Positions 55,659 to 64,000 of a DNA stretch of 64,000 nucleotides are shown here, piece by piece. Numbering within the stretch: the first letter of the stretch is position 1; each line of letters opens with the position of its first letter. The stretch comes from Rhodopirellula islandica (GTDB lineage Bacteria; Planctomycetota; Planctomycetia; Pirellulales; Pirellulaceae), in NCBI RefSeq assembly GCF_001027925.1, contig NZ_LECT01000015.1:248001-312000 (forward strand), given 5' to 3'. Made by a program: the position numbers and the translations under genes. The notes beneath the pieces are model-generated. The model saw only the letters and a list, made by a program, of their open reading frames with translations, was not told the origin of the DNA and did not search any database.

Positions 55659-56039
55659 TCAGTGATCGTCCGTTTCGATTCGGTCGTCATCCGGAGTGGC
55701 GAATAATCCCCAGCAATACGCGGGGACGAGTCGGCCGGCAAACTTGTCATGCACAGACAACACCACGAACCAAATCAGCATCATCGTGCCAATCGGCGGT
55801 GTGAAATCAATGTACTTGTTTGCCCGCAGCCAAATCGGAATGACAATGCTAACGATCAAGACAACCGTCCATCTCCATGACTCTCTGCCCCAATGGCGAA
55901 TGGCGAGGTAGTTCCCGCAATGCTGGCAATGCCCTAGCGGGAACGCGAACCGCCAAAATCCAACCGGCCCCTCGCAAACCGGGCAATTGTGCGTCAGGTT
56001 CGCTGGCGCGGATTCAGGTGATTGATACGGATTGATCAT
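55659..56039 (-). CDS. Small zinc-ribbon membrane protein with NPYQSP start
   Basis: The start MINPYQSPESAP at 56039 gives 126 residues. Two CxxC pairs (CPVC and CQHC) form a zinc-ribbon-like module near the N-terminus, followed by two membrane helices (about 59-75 and 83-100) and an acidic tail ending ETDDH. The family is unknown to me. The N-terminal NPYQSP string also appears in many planctomycete membrane proteins. It lies just right of the family D array. Confidence 0.7.
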   Translation of the reverse strand: MINPYQSPESAPANLTHNCPVCEGPVGFWRFAFPLGHCQHCGNYLAIRHWGRESWRWTVVLIVSIVIPIWLRANKYIDFTPPIGTMMLIWFVVLSVHDKFAGRLVPAYCWGLFATPDDDRIETDDH

Positions 56040-56122
56040 GGCAGCTTGAGATGGCAAAGCACGAATCGTGGTTTGCAATCATAGCAGGCTGCACTGCAAG
56101 GCGGCGTTTCCGCTGACCGCCC

Positions 56123-59100
56123 TCACTCTTCGCTCTTGGGGGCAGGCAAACGGAGCGAATCCGAGGTCATGTAGGTGGCCCAGAACAGCGGTTGGTTCCC
56201 GTTGATGTTCTTGGATTCCTCATCCGCCTTTCCGAGCAGCGGTTCTCCAGCGACGGAAAGCTCCGCTTGCCGCAGCAGCGAAACGCCTCGACGCGTGGCG
56301 GATGCCAGTGATGTGTGAGGCGCTTCGTTGATCAGTTCACCGATCACGGTGGCCGCGGACTGGCCACCGGTGACCCAGCGACTGAGCGTGATCTCCTTGA
56401 CTCCGCTGCAGCGAAGGGCAGCGAGCGGAAAGAAAACCTCGGAACCATCCCCAAGCTTCGCAGCCCCGGCGGCGGTTCGATAGCCAGGCAACGCCACTGT
56501 CCGCGGGCCACTGGCGGGCAATCGAACCCATCCGGACAATCGATCCCATGGGCCGCTGGCGTCCGAACGTGGCGTCGAGGTGCTGACGGGGATGGTTGTG
56601 GTTGCCATGGGTGCCACCACGTTGGGAGTCAGCGGCGAAGCGACCACCAAGTGCGCCACGCCCAAACCGACTCGATCGGTTGGTGGCGCGGATCCAAGCG
56701 TCCATTGCAGTGGATCCTCTGCCGCCGCCAGCATCTCGTCGATCATTTGATCGTTGAGCTCCTTTTGCCGAGGTGCGAAGAACGTTCCCGCCATCACCGC
56801 AACTCGGTTGCCATCACTCGCGGCTCCGACATCCCGAAGGGCCAAGCCTGGCGTCGGGGCGTAGCTGATCTTCATCACGTCCGCCCAAAGTTGAGCTGGT
56901 GCCGCGGGATCGTCTTCCGCCGCATCCTCCAAGCCTTCCGCGGCATTGTCTTCGGCTGTGACATCCGGCCCATCGCTGGCTGGCAACAGTTCAAACGGCA
57001 GGTACCACAACGGCCCATCAGGAACGATCACCAACTTTTCCAGCCCCGATTCATTCCAAGCCGACTTCGAGGGAAACAACATTTCTTTCAGCGCAGCGGC
57101 TGTGTCACGCCATGATTCGTCATCAGGGAGCCGCTTGCCTCGACTTCGGTTGGCACCGATCTCGGCCAACAACTTCGAAATCATCATGGGGATACGCCGC
57201 CCGGCAGGCGAGATCCAGCCTGTCGTGGTGCCGTCTCTTGTAAGGGTCGCGACCAAACGAGGACCATCCACTACAAAGGTCAACAATCCCGTTCCCGGAG
57301 GCAGAGCACCAGCGTCTTCCGTTGCGATTGGCGGAGGGCAAACGGCGGGGATCCTCAAACGCTGGAGTGCAATCTGAGTGACCACCGACTCCTGAAGATT
57401 TGCCAACGCTGCGTCGCGTGGTGCGGTGTCTTCCAGGCCTTCGCGAAGAGAGACTTGGACTTTCTGCCGTAGGTCGGCAAGCATCGGTGGAGGCTGCACG
57501 ACCAATTCCTTGGCCGCCGGCCAAAACGAGTCCGCAGGGTCCGTGACCAGAGATCGAACGTCCATCAAACGGCCTCGAAGTGGCAGCGCCGAGGCCAAGC
57601 GAGCCGCATGAATTCGGTCAGTGGACTTGAGCACATCGATGTCGTTGTTTTCGGCCACCGCCAGTTCCAAGCGGCCACGGTGCAAGGGCGTCGAATCAAG
57701 TCCGATCAAAGCAATCGCATCCACCGGATCGCGCCGCCATGTCGGCATTGAGACAGGCGACGTGAAGTAAGCCAGCAAACTCTTGGTGGATTGGTTGCCG
57801 ATCGATCGGCCCATCAACGCTTGCACCAAACTCAATTGATAGTGCGAGGGCATGGAGATCACCGGCCGATTGCGGTCGCGTCGATTGTTGATGAACTCGT
57901 TCAGCGATCCCATCGCGTTGGAGAGCTTTCCGTCGGGGCCACCGAGTGATTCACCGCGAGACGCAGCAATGCGTGCCGCGACATAGGCTCCGTACGCTTC
58001 CAAGCGAGGGAAGTCCACATCTCGACGGGAAGCGATTTCGATGGCCAGCGTCATCGCTTCCGTGGCGGCGTCGACTCGGCCCGCACTGATCGCGGCGTCC
58101 GCCGCAACCAGGTAGCAATGCAGCGACGCCAATCGCGATTCACGGATCAGCGTGCGTCCGGCCAACAAAGAGGTCTGCTCCACCGTCCCGTATTGCTGGG
58201 GGCCTGCCGCACCAACAGCCAACTGCAGGGCTTCCCCGATGAATTCGTACTGTTCCAAGGCCGCCGCGGAATTGACGGCTCGTTGGCTGGTCGCGACCAA
58301 ACCAGCGGCCACGTTGGGTTCCAACTTTCCGTTTGCGTCCCCCGCGACACCGACCGTCATCCCGGCCAGAAACATCAGCGGTGTGAGCGGATGCACCGAG
58401 CCACCCAGGGTGGCGTACTTGCCCACGCGATCGACCACCGTTGAATCTTCGCCCACGGCAATTTGCCCCACGCCTCGCATCGCGCCGATCAACGAACGGC
58501 CACCGGGTGAATTCAACCCGGCGGGATACTTGGTCGATTCCATCAACTCGGATGCCAGCGGTTCTTGTGCGGACAGTTCCCCCATCACGACGCGTCGTCG
58601 ATACATCATCAGTGCGATCGATCGCATGATCTCAATCGCATCGACTCGCCTGAGATTCTGGCTTTCAATTCGCCCGCCTTGTTGGAGACGTTGTTCAGTC
58701 ATCACCTCGCCGCTTTGAAGCATCAATCCATCTGGGATCGGAGCGAGCCGAACCGCATTGGCTTCGGGCCACAAATTTGTCGCCCCGGCTTTGATCGCGT
58801 TGCCTTGATTCAGACTCGACCAATCAATCGCGCCCAACCATCCGCGATTGCGAACGGTGATCTGCATGCCGGCGTCCAAGTGCGTGCGACAAAGCGGCAA
58901 GTGGCCCAGATGCCAGTAACACTCCGCCAACATTGCATGCATAGGAATCGCATCGATCCACTTGCCGTTGACGTCCGTTCGCGAACTTCGGAGCGCGGAC
59001 TCGAACGCGTTCACCGCGTTCTTCATATCGCCGTCACGATAGATTTTGAGCCCGGTGTAGTAGTTTTGGGGCGGGTACTGGCTGCCAGAACTCGCGGTAC

Positions 59101-59251
59101 CACCGAAACCTTGCCCGACAGCGAGCCCCGTCGGAGCAACGACCGACGCCGCGATGACCACGAGGGAGAAGAACGCCCCAAATCGAGGTGGAGTGGATGT
59201 TGGTTGCACAGTCATGCCAGCGATGCGATGGGAATGGAACATGGTTTCCAT
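56123..59251 (-). CDS. Secreted TPR/CHAT-like protein lacking the catalytic dyad
   Basis: Start METMFHSHRIAG at 59251 gives 1042 residues; 59242 and 59215 are alternatives. A signal segment (SLVVIAASVVAPTGLAVGQ) is followed by helical TPR-like repeats (YYTGLKIYRDGDMKNAVNAF) and, from about residue 690, a CHAT-type caspase-like domain with VIVPDGPLWYLPFELLP and a final PLFWATYMTSDS. Where active CHAT proteases have HLATHG and LSACET, this one reads AHLVVAS and ALPGYRT, so both His and Cys are missing. It is probably a non-catalytic binding protein in the periplasm. Confidence 0.75.
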   Translation of the reverse strand: METMFHSHRIAGMTVQPTSTPPRFGAFFSLVVIAASVVAPTGLAVGQGFGGTASSGSQYPPQNYYTGLKIYRDGDMKNAVNAFESALRSSRTDVNGKWIDAIPMHAMLAECYWHLGHLPLCRTHLDAGMQITVRNRGWLGAIDWSSLNQGNAIKAGATNLWPEANAVRLAPIPDGLMLQSGEVMTEQRLQQGGRIESQNLRRVDAIEIMRSIALMMYRRRVVMGELSAQEPLASELMESTKYPAGLNSPGGRSLIGAMRGVGQIAVGEDSTVVDRVGKYATLGGSVHPLTPLMFLAGMTVGVAGDANGKLEPNVAAGLVATSQRAVNSAAALEQYEFIGEALQLAVGAAGPQQYGTVEQTSLLAGRTLIRESRLASLHCYLVAADAAISAGRVDAATEAMTLAIEIASRRDVDFPRLEAYGAYVAARIAASRGESLGGPDGKLSNAMGSLNEFINNRRDRNRPVISMPSHYQLSLVQALMGRSIGNQSTKSLLAYFTSPVSMPTWRRDPVDAIALIGLDSTPLHRGRLELAVAENNDIDVLKSTDRIHAARLASALPLRGRLMDVRSLVTDPADSFWPAAKELVVQPPPMLADLRQKVQVSLREGLEDTAPRDAALANLQESVVTQIALQRLRIPAVCPPPIATEDAGALPPGTGLLTFVVDGPRLVATLTRDGTTTGWISPAGRRIPMMISKLLAEIGANRSRGKRLPDDESWRDTAAALKEMLFPSKSAWNESGLEKLVIVPDGPLWYLPFELLPASDGPDVTAEDNAAEGLEDAAEDDPAAPAQLWADVMKISYAPTPGLALRDVGAASDGNRVAVMAGTFFAPRQKELNDQMIDEMLAAAEDPLQWTLGSAPPTDRVGLGVAHLVVASPLTPNVVAPMATTTIPVSTSTPRSDASGPWDRLSGWVRLPASGPRTVALPGYRTAAGAAKLGDGSEVFFPLAALRCSGVKEITLSRWVTGGQSAATVIGELINEAPHTSLASATRRGVSLLRQAELSVAGEPLLGKADEESKNINGNQPLFWATYMTSDSLRLPAPKSEE

Positions 59252-59342
59252 TCTATCCGCGACCTTTGACCGAGACGAATGAATCGGTTGATGGTGGAGG
59301 GGAGAATCAGCGATCCCTTCCGTGTGCAGCAACCGAACTGGT

Positions 59343-59348
59343 TATGCT
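59343..59348 (+). promoter_or_regulatory. TATGCT -10 box placed for a leaderless message
   Basis: TATGCT ends six bases before the ATG at 59355, the same spacing as the TATAGT before nth. No clear -35 box is seen. Confidence 0.25.
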
Positions 59349-59354
59349 GATTGC

Positions 59355-60065
59355 ATGAATTCCGACGATGACAACGCCGTTTTGCCGAACCCCTATGCAA
59401 CGGGGCCTCCGACAGAGGGAGACGACGAAGACCGAGCATTGCTGTTGGAAATTCTGCCGGACGAAGACACTTTCCCGACGATCCCTCGCACGATCCTGCG
59501 TTGGACGCTGGTCTGCAGCATTGCAGCGATCCCCAGTTTCGTGATCGGGTTCACGGTCACTCAGGGGCAATTCTGGGGGATGGTGACCGGAATTGTGATC
59601 TTCATCGTCGGCTATGTCTGGGCCGACTTGGTCACACGTTCTCAATCTTGGCGTCATTCGCGACAAATCGCGGCCACCTTGCGCACCGTCTATGTGTTGC
59701 GATTGGTGGCCTCGGTGATCCTTCCTGCCGGCATGATCGTCGACATGTTTTCAGGCATGCTGGCGGTCATGATTGTCGCCGGTGTCCGCCAATTCGAAAC
59801 CGAATCCGAATTCGGATTCCTTTCCGCGGTCTGCACGACGCTTGTCCAAGGAGTCCTGCTGAACGTGGTGCTCTTGATCGTCGCATTCTGCGTCTTCCCA
59901 ATCGTGCGAATGGTCGGACGAGCACGCAAAAAGCGAAAGCAAAAGAAGATGTCAAACGACGATCAGACGCCGCTGGAATCGCCCTCGGACTCACTCTCGG
60001 AATCCGTTGCGAATCCTTTGCTGTCTTCGTCCGACTCGGACCCGCCCGAGCCTTCGTTGCGGTAG
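59355..60065 (+). CDS. Hypothetical membrane protein with NPYATGPP motif and acidic tail
   Basis: Start MNSDDDNAVLPNPYATGPP at 59355 gives 236 residues. An acidic N-terminus is followed by four membrane helices (about 50-75, 79-97, 118-150, 170-195), a basic stretch (RARKKRKQKK) that should face the cytoplasm, and a Ser/Asp/Pro-rich acidic tail. I do not recognise the family. The last 103 bases overlap the convergent FlgI-like gene, and the tail is encoded there. Confidence 0.72.
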   Translation: MNSDDDNAVLPNPYATGPPTEGDDEDRALLLEILPDEDTFPTIPRTILRWTLVCSIAAIPSFVIGFTVTQGQFWGMVTGIVIFIVGYVWADLVTRSQSWRHSRQIAATLRTVYVLRLVASVILPAGMIVDMFSGMLAVMIVAGVRQFETESEFGFLSAVCTTLVQGVLLNVVLLIVAFCVFPIVRMVGRARKKRKQKKMSNDDQTPLESPSDSLSESVANPLLSSSDSDPPEPSLR

Positions 60066-61705
60066 TAGGTCCGCAAGTTCTTCGGCAGTGGATCGAACGC
60101 CAATTGGTCAGGCAAGATGCCTTTCGTTTTCGCCATTCTCAACAACGACACCGCGTCGCCATAGCCACCGCCCACTTCGGTCAGGCCTTCGAGGACTGCA
60201 GCGAGCGAGTTGTTGACTTCGGCAAAGGCATCGTCCTTGCCAGCTTGGAAGCGGCTGATGCGAAGTTGCCCCGTTTCAGGCACAGACCGAATCATGATGC
60301 CCGATGGGCCTAAGAAGAACGATTCAATTTGCAGTGGTTGAACATCGCCGAACAACACGATTTCTGGTTTGCGACGCAGCGAAACCACCACGGAAGGCTT
60401 CACTGAAGACGGGACTTGGTACAGCCGGTAGGTGCCACGCAAGTTTTGTCCCGCCAGCTTCTGTTTTCCATCTTCGCGATTCCTGAGCTTGCAGAATGCT
60501 CCGTAGCGGGTTTCCAAGCTGGGTGAGTCCATCAATCGCTGCAGACCTTCGACCACGTTGTGATGTTCCATGTCTTCCAGTGCCTTCAAAGCAGGAGCAC
60601 GGAAGGCGGGCTCCGCTCGAATGGCGGCGATCAAAGGATCGATGGCTTCGTCCCGATCCAAGTAGGCCAGAGCTTCGGCGGCATAGAACCGCAACTCGGG
60701 ATTGGATGACTGGACCGCTTCCAACAAAGTTGGAATCGCGGGTTCCCCCAATCCTTCCAACTGCAACGCAGCGTCCGCGGCTTTGGAAGGCTGCTTCATC
60801 CGCTCGCCCAGTTTGGTCAGGCGAACCTGCGTGTTGGAAGACTCCGGCGCCACACCAATGGCACGAACCACGGCCATCAAACGGGCCACGTTGTTTCGAT
60901 AGCGCGGGTGAACATCCAATTGAATGAAGTCGTCTTCGATCGGTTCCGCAATCCCACGCCGAGTTGAGCCGTCGAAAAAGTAAAATCGTTTGTTGATGGC
61001 CTGGGCAATTGCCGCGGACATTTTGACGTGTTGAAAATCGGGACGAAGCACCAACCCGATCTTGCGATCGTTCTGCACGACTCCGCCGGACAAGATCGAA
61101 CCTTGCACTTGCAGGGCTTCGTCTTTTTCGCCTTCATGATCGGCACGTGTCAGAATGGGCCCGGTCGCGACCGCCAACACTTCACTGCTTCGAACCGAAC
61201 TGTCGAGCACCTTTTGGTGCCGCATGCGGGTGTCAAGCAACCAACCGCCGTGCAAGTCCGTCGCTTCGGTTTTGGGTGGGGTCAAAACCTGCAAATCCAA
61301 CACATCGCCTCGGCGCGCACCAGGAGGAATGCTGCCACGAACTTGGACCAACGCAGTGTCGTTGCGTTCCAAGAACTCGTTTGGATTCGGAATCTCTTTG
61401 CGTTTCATTTCCTCGAGCAGCATGTCGCGGAAACCCGAAGGCAGTGCGGGACCGCCTGTATCGGGCAACGCATTGACGATTGCAACTCCCGTGACCGGGA
61501 CGCTCTGCATGCCGTGAGGGATGGCCGCTTCTCGGACCAAATCCGGCGGTTCAGGGACCCTCAGCAATTTGGCCAACTGAGGGTTGTCGGGCTCATCCTG
61601 CTTGCCAAGTTTCCAAAACGAAGTGCACCCGCCAGCGGCGGTCAAAGACAACGTGATCCACACCAACCCGAATCGGCAGCGATGGAGAGCGGTAGTTGCG
61701 TTCAT
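59963..61705 (-). CDS. FlgI-like lipoprotein with HEAT-like repeats
   Basis: Start MNATTALHRCRFG at 61705 gives a lipoprotein signal with LTAAGGC and 580 residues. Residues about 60-290 resemble the flagellar P-ring protein FlgI: IPPGARRGDVLDLQV, ATDLHGGWLL, VLAVATGPIL, IGLVLRPDFQHVKMSAAIAQAIN. The next about 100 residues are HEAT-like repeats (ALQLEGLGEPAIPTLLEAV, AAEALAYLDRDEAIDPLIAAI). A beta-rich part and an acidic Ser/Glu/Asp tail follow. No flagellar gene is nearby, so it is probably an envelope ring or secretion-related protein. Its end overlaps the convergent gene. Confidence 0.78.
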   Translation of the reverse strand: MNATTALHRCRFGLVWITLSLTAAGGCTSFWKLGKQDEPDNPQLAKLLRVPEPPDLVREAAIPHGMQSVPVTGVAIVNALPDTGGPALPSGFRDMLLEEMKRKEIPNPNEFLERNDTALVQVRGSIPPGARRGDVLDLQVLTPPKTEATDLHGGWLLDTRMRHQKVLDSSVRSSEVLAVATGPILTRADHEGEKDEALQVQGSILSGGVVQNDRKIGLVLRPDFQHVKMSAAIAQAINKRFYFFDGSTRRGIAEPIEDDFIQLDVHPRYRNNVARLMAVVRAIGVAPESSNTQVRLTKLGERMKQPSKAADAALQLEGLGEPAIPTLLEAVQSSNPELRFYAAEALAYLDRDEAIDPLIAAIRAEPAFRAPALKALEDMEHHNVVEGLQRLMDSPSLETRYGAFCKLRNREDGKQKLAGQNLRGTYRLYQVPSSVKPSVVVSLRRKPEIVLFGDVQPLQIESFFLGPSGIMIRSVPETGQLRISRFQAGKDDAFAEVNNSLAAVLEGLTEVGGGYGDAVSLLRMAKTKGILPDQLAFDPLPKNLRTYYRNEGSGGSESDEDSKGFATDSESESEGDSSGV

Positions 61706-61992
61706 GAGCGTACGAATGCGTTCGTCGTAAGTTGATTGGCCACGATTACTCCAGGAAGTAGTCAATCGGAGGAACGTGACACAAGAGCAGACGCCCAGCC
61801 AACACAATCTGTCCCATCTGTTTGGACCGATTGGCGGGTTGCTCCGCCTTCGCCCCTGGACGCAGTGTTAAACTGCGATGGTCGAGACGGTCATTGAACC
61901 GAGACGCCAACGGACGCCAAACCAGTCGGCAACTGCCTCCTCGGAACCGATTGTCTTCCACCCCGCATTCATCCTTCCCGTGATTTGCACAG

Positions 61993-63519
61993 ATGATTCG
62001 TTGCTACTTTCCCGCCGGAGACCGTTTGCCAGTCAAAATATTCGGGGCACTCGGTGCCTGCCTTCTCGCGTTCGCCTGCCAGACTTCCAGTCCAGACGCC
62101 ATGGCCACCGAATTCGCGAATGGGCCGTCCGCGGCAACCAAGTCCGCTGCCACCGAAGTGGAACAGTCGTCGAACAACCGGGCCGCTGAACTGGGCTGGG
62201 AAGTGCTGACAAAAAAAGCATTGCTGCCCAGCGATTTCTCTCAGACTGTGATTGACGACATCTGGCGAAGCTGGCCAGAAGAGGCTCGCGTGAAGGCCGA
62301 GAACGCGTCGCCCGAAGACCGCCTGCGATTGATTTACCATCGCTATGGATTGTCCGAGCGACCTGAACTGCTGGTGGGCAAAGACGGTACCGCGGCCTTC
62401 GTTTCCCCGCAGCAAGAGGACTCGGTGGGACCGCCGATGCAGTACGTGGTGAGCGAAAAGGGCGACTGGACGATGAATTGTCTGTCCTGCCATGGCGGCT
62501 CGGTGTACGGGGTCCCGACGCCCGGCGCACCGAACAATCGCTACGCGTTGCAGACGCTCACCGAAGAAGTCCGCAGCACCAAGTTTCGTCTCGGCAAACC
62601 GCTGGGGCGAATGGAGTTGGGATCCTTGGTCATTCCACTTGGAACCACCAATGGCACCACCAACGCCGTGGTCTTTGGCATGGGATTGATGAACTACCGT
62701 GATTCGGAATTGAACGTCGTCCAGCGCGCACCGCAGACGTTCGTTCATCACGACATGGACGCTCCTCCCTGGTGGCATTTTTACAAACGGCCGTACCTGT
62801 ACATCGATGGCTTCGCTCAGAAGGGACATCGAGGTTTGATGCAATTCACGCTGGTCCCTGAAAACGGACCGGAGTTTTATCGCGAACACGAAGACGATTT
62901 CCGAAACGTTTTCGCGTTTCTGTCGTCACTCCGAGCGCCCCAGTACGACGGCCCAATCGACCAGCCCCTCGCCGAGAGAGGGCGTCATCTGTTCGAGCAA
63001 ACCTGTGCGAGATGCCACGGAACGTACGGCCCGGACGGCGGCACTTACCCCAACGAGATGGTTCCGATCGATGAACTTGGCACCGATCCTGTTCGGTTCC
63101 AGGCTTTGACCAGCGAAGGGCGTCAGCGGTACGCCGATTCATGGTTCGCACAACTGAAACAGGGTGAGTCGCAGGAGACACGGGTCAATCCCGAAGGATA
63201 CGTCGCCCCACCACTGGACGGTGTTTGGGCCAGCCCACCGTACTTCCACAACGGCAGCGTGCCGACCCTCTGGCACGTGCTGCATCCCCAAGAACGCCCT
63301 GTTTTATGGAAGCGTGCCGCGGAGGCAATCGATCCTGAACGAATGGGTTTTCAGATCGAATTGGCTGACAAGGTGCCGTTGTCACAACCCGACGTGCTGA
63401 TTCGACGCAGTTACTTTGACACCCGTCGCTTCGGCAAAAGCGCGGCTGGGCATGACTATCCCGACGAGCTCAACGAACAAGAAAAGCGTGCCGTGCTGGA
63501 ATATCTCAAAACGCTTTGA
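61993..63519 (+). CDS. Secreted di-heme c-type cytochrome
   Basis: The 508-residue protein starts with a signal that may be lipoprotein-type (LLAFAC). Two c-heme sites are CLSCH (163-167) and CARCH (338-342), the second in a cytochrome-c-like domain with GRHLFEQTCARCHG and VAPPLDGVWASPPYFHNGSVP. The latter is also typical of di-heme peroxidase (MauG/CcpA)-like proteins and of the rubber-oxygenase-like cytochromes. The reaction is unknown. It should work in the periplasm in electron transfer. The next gene begins 84 bases downstream. Confidence 0.85.
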   Translation: MIRCYFPAGDRLPVKIFGALGACLLAFACQTSSPDAMATEFANGPSAATKSAATEVEQSSNNRAAELGWEVLTKKALLPSDFSQTVIDDIWRSWPEEARVKAENASPEDRLRLIYHRYGLSERPELLVGKDGTAAFVSPQQEDSVGPPMQYVVSEKGDWTMNCLSCHGGSVYGVPTPGAPNNRYALQTLTEEVRSTKFRLGKPLGRMELGSLVIPLGTTNGTTNAVVFGMGLMNYRDSELNVVQRAPQTFVHHDMDAPPWWHFYKRPYLYIDGFAQKGHRGLMQFTLVPENGPEFYREHEDDFRNVFAFLSSLRAPQYDGPIDQPLAERGRHLFEQTCARCHGTYGPDGGTYPNEMVPIDELGTDPVRFQALTSEGRQRYADSWFAQLKQGESQETRVNPEGYVAPPLDGVWASPPYFHNGSVPTLWHVLHPQERPVLWKRAAEAIDPERMGFQIELADKVPLSQPDVLIRRSYFDTRRFGKSAAGHDYPDELNEQEKRAVLEYLKTL

Positions 63520-63602
63520 TTCTCTTGCCGCCAATCCATCGAATCTGCTAATGACGAGTCAAACAACTCGCTCGTATCGTTTCGATTCAGGATTTGGTTC
63601 CG

Positions 63603-64000
63603 ATGAACAGTTCGCTTCGCCTCGGATTGATCGCAATCCTCGCCGTCGTCGCCTCCGGCTTCGTGTCGCCGACACCCGCCGCCGCTCAAACCTCTCCGTT
63701 TTTGCGGATGTTCAAACGCGGGACCAAAGTCGAAGTCGACACAACCAAGACCTATGAACTGACAGAGGAAGACGGGCCTTGGCTGATTCTGGCTCACACG
63801 TTTGTGGGTGCTGGTTCGAAAGAACGCGCCGAGCGTTTGGCACTGGAAATCCGCCAGGAATTGAGTTTGCCGTCTTACGTCTACGAGGAAAAGTTTGACT
63901 TCTCTGGCGAAGTCGAAACACCAACCTCCACTATCCAAGTCGCAGGTGGTTCGACGCGTACCCACCAACGTCGAATGCGTTACGCCAACAGCATTCAGTA
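63603..64000 (+). CDS. Secreted hypothetical protein, truncated by the window end
   Basis: The ATG at 63603 starts a signal peptide (MNSSLRLGLIAILAVVASGF to about AAAQ), and the frame is open to the last base, so at least 132 residues are seen. The text EEDGPWLILAHTFVGAGSKERAERLALEIRQEL suggests an SPOR-like or peptidoglycan-related module, because SPOR repeats have a similar alternation. This is a weak guess. It follows the cytochrome gene in the same direction. Confidence 0.65.
   Translation, partial: MNSSLRLGLIAILAVVASGFVSPTPAAAQTSPFLRMFKRGTKVEVDTTKTYELTEEDGPWLILAHTFVGAGSKERAERLALEIRQELSLPSYVYEEKFDFSGEVETPTSTIQVAGGSTRTHQRRMRYANSIQ

Noticed and set aside
54273-55750. Several overlapping frames of 74-162 codons on both strands
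   Set aside because: They repeat with the 247-base unit, contain the same text (VEQLSPTVPSG, NSWGQLFYSG) in each copy, and arise from the hairpin repeats. No start signals or homology.

Overview
The window looks like a chromosomal segment of a marine planctomycete of the Rhodopirellula/Pirellulaceae type. The basis is protein content, not a database search. It holds two DUF1559 prepilin-like proteins, a DUF1080 protein, a DUF1592-type cytochrome next to a DUF1552 Tat protein, a giant Ser/Thr kinase carrying a formylglycine-generating-enzyme (FGE) domain, and several membrane proteins with an NPYxxP motif. Both strands are coded, genes sit in short operons, and no tRNA, rRNA, CRISPR array or complete insertion sequence was seen.

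Layout. 1-5 kb: the end of a propeller-like gene, then a leftward set rho - ribH - RstB-like histidine kinase - SGNH hydrolase. 5-6.4 kb: a non-coding stretch with one inverted-repeat element, ending in a candidate sigma-54 promoter for an ammonium transporter. A PII protein gene follows it beyond a strong terminator. 8.7-12.9 kb: a GH5-like glycosidase, a DUF1559 protein, a small lipoprotein and a GH16-like protein, all rightward. 13-16.4 kb: a RimI-like acetyltransferase and a glycosyltransferase operon (GT25-like and a two-domain GT2/GT8-like enzyme). 16.5-24.6 kb: a papain-like protease with a repeat tail, the 1819-aa kinase/STAND/FGE protein, and a DUF1080 protein. 25-34 kb: metabolic genes, namely a MaoC hydratase, GMC oxidoreductase, metallo-beta-lactamase-fold hydrolase, GltS-like symporter, PurF, a YpdA-like flavoprotein and a sugar isomerase/epimerase. 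34.4-39.7 kb: ABC-F ATPase, an ABC-2 type ATPase and two bacterial PH-domain membrane proteins, each pair joined by an ATGA overlap. 39.9-43.3 kb: the DUF1592/DUF1552 pair.

43.3-50.6 kb is the accessory part. Two arrays of about 200-bp units, rich in small hairpins, lie in the same orientation on either side of a leftward cluster. The cluster contains a DUF1559 protein, a GT39-like membrane glycosyltransferase, a possible 71-aa protein and two tandem, very similar membrane-anchored proteins whose sequences are mosaics of identical and divergent blocks. A third hairpin element lies inside the right array. 50.6-64 kb returns to ordinary genes (nth, cysE, a cysteine-rich lipoprotein, a CHAT-like protein without its catalytic residues, a FlgI-like lipoprotein with HEAT-like repeats, a di-heme cytochrome). 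It also contains a 5.5-copy tandem array of a 247-bp unit at 54.2-55.6 kb, whose relatives lie at 34 kb.

No textbook defence or secretion system was found. The most unusual items are the multi-hairpin repeat families (REPIN-like in architecture), the mosaic paralogue pair, the kinase-STAND-FGE fusion, the inactive-looking CHAT protein, and a convergent gene overlap in which both strands encode acidic Ser/Asp/Glu tails.
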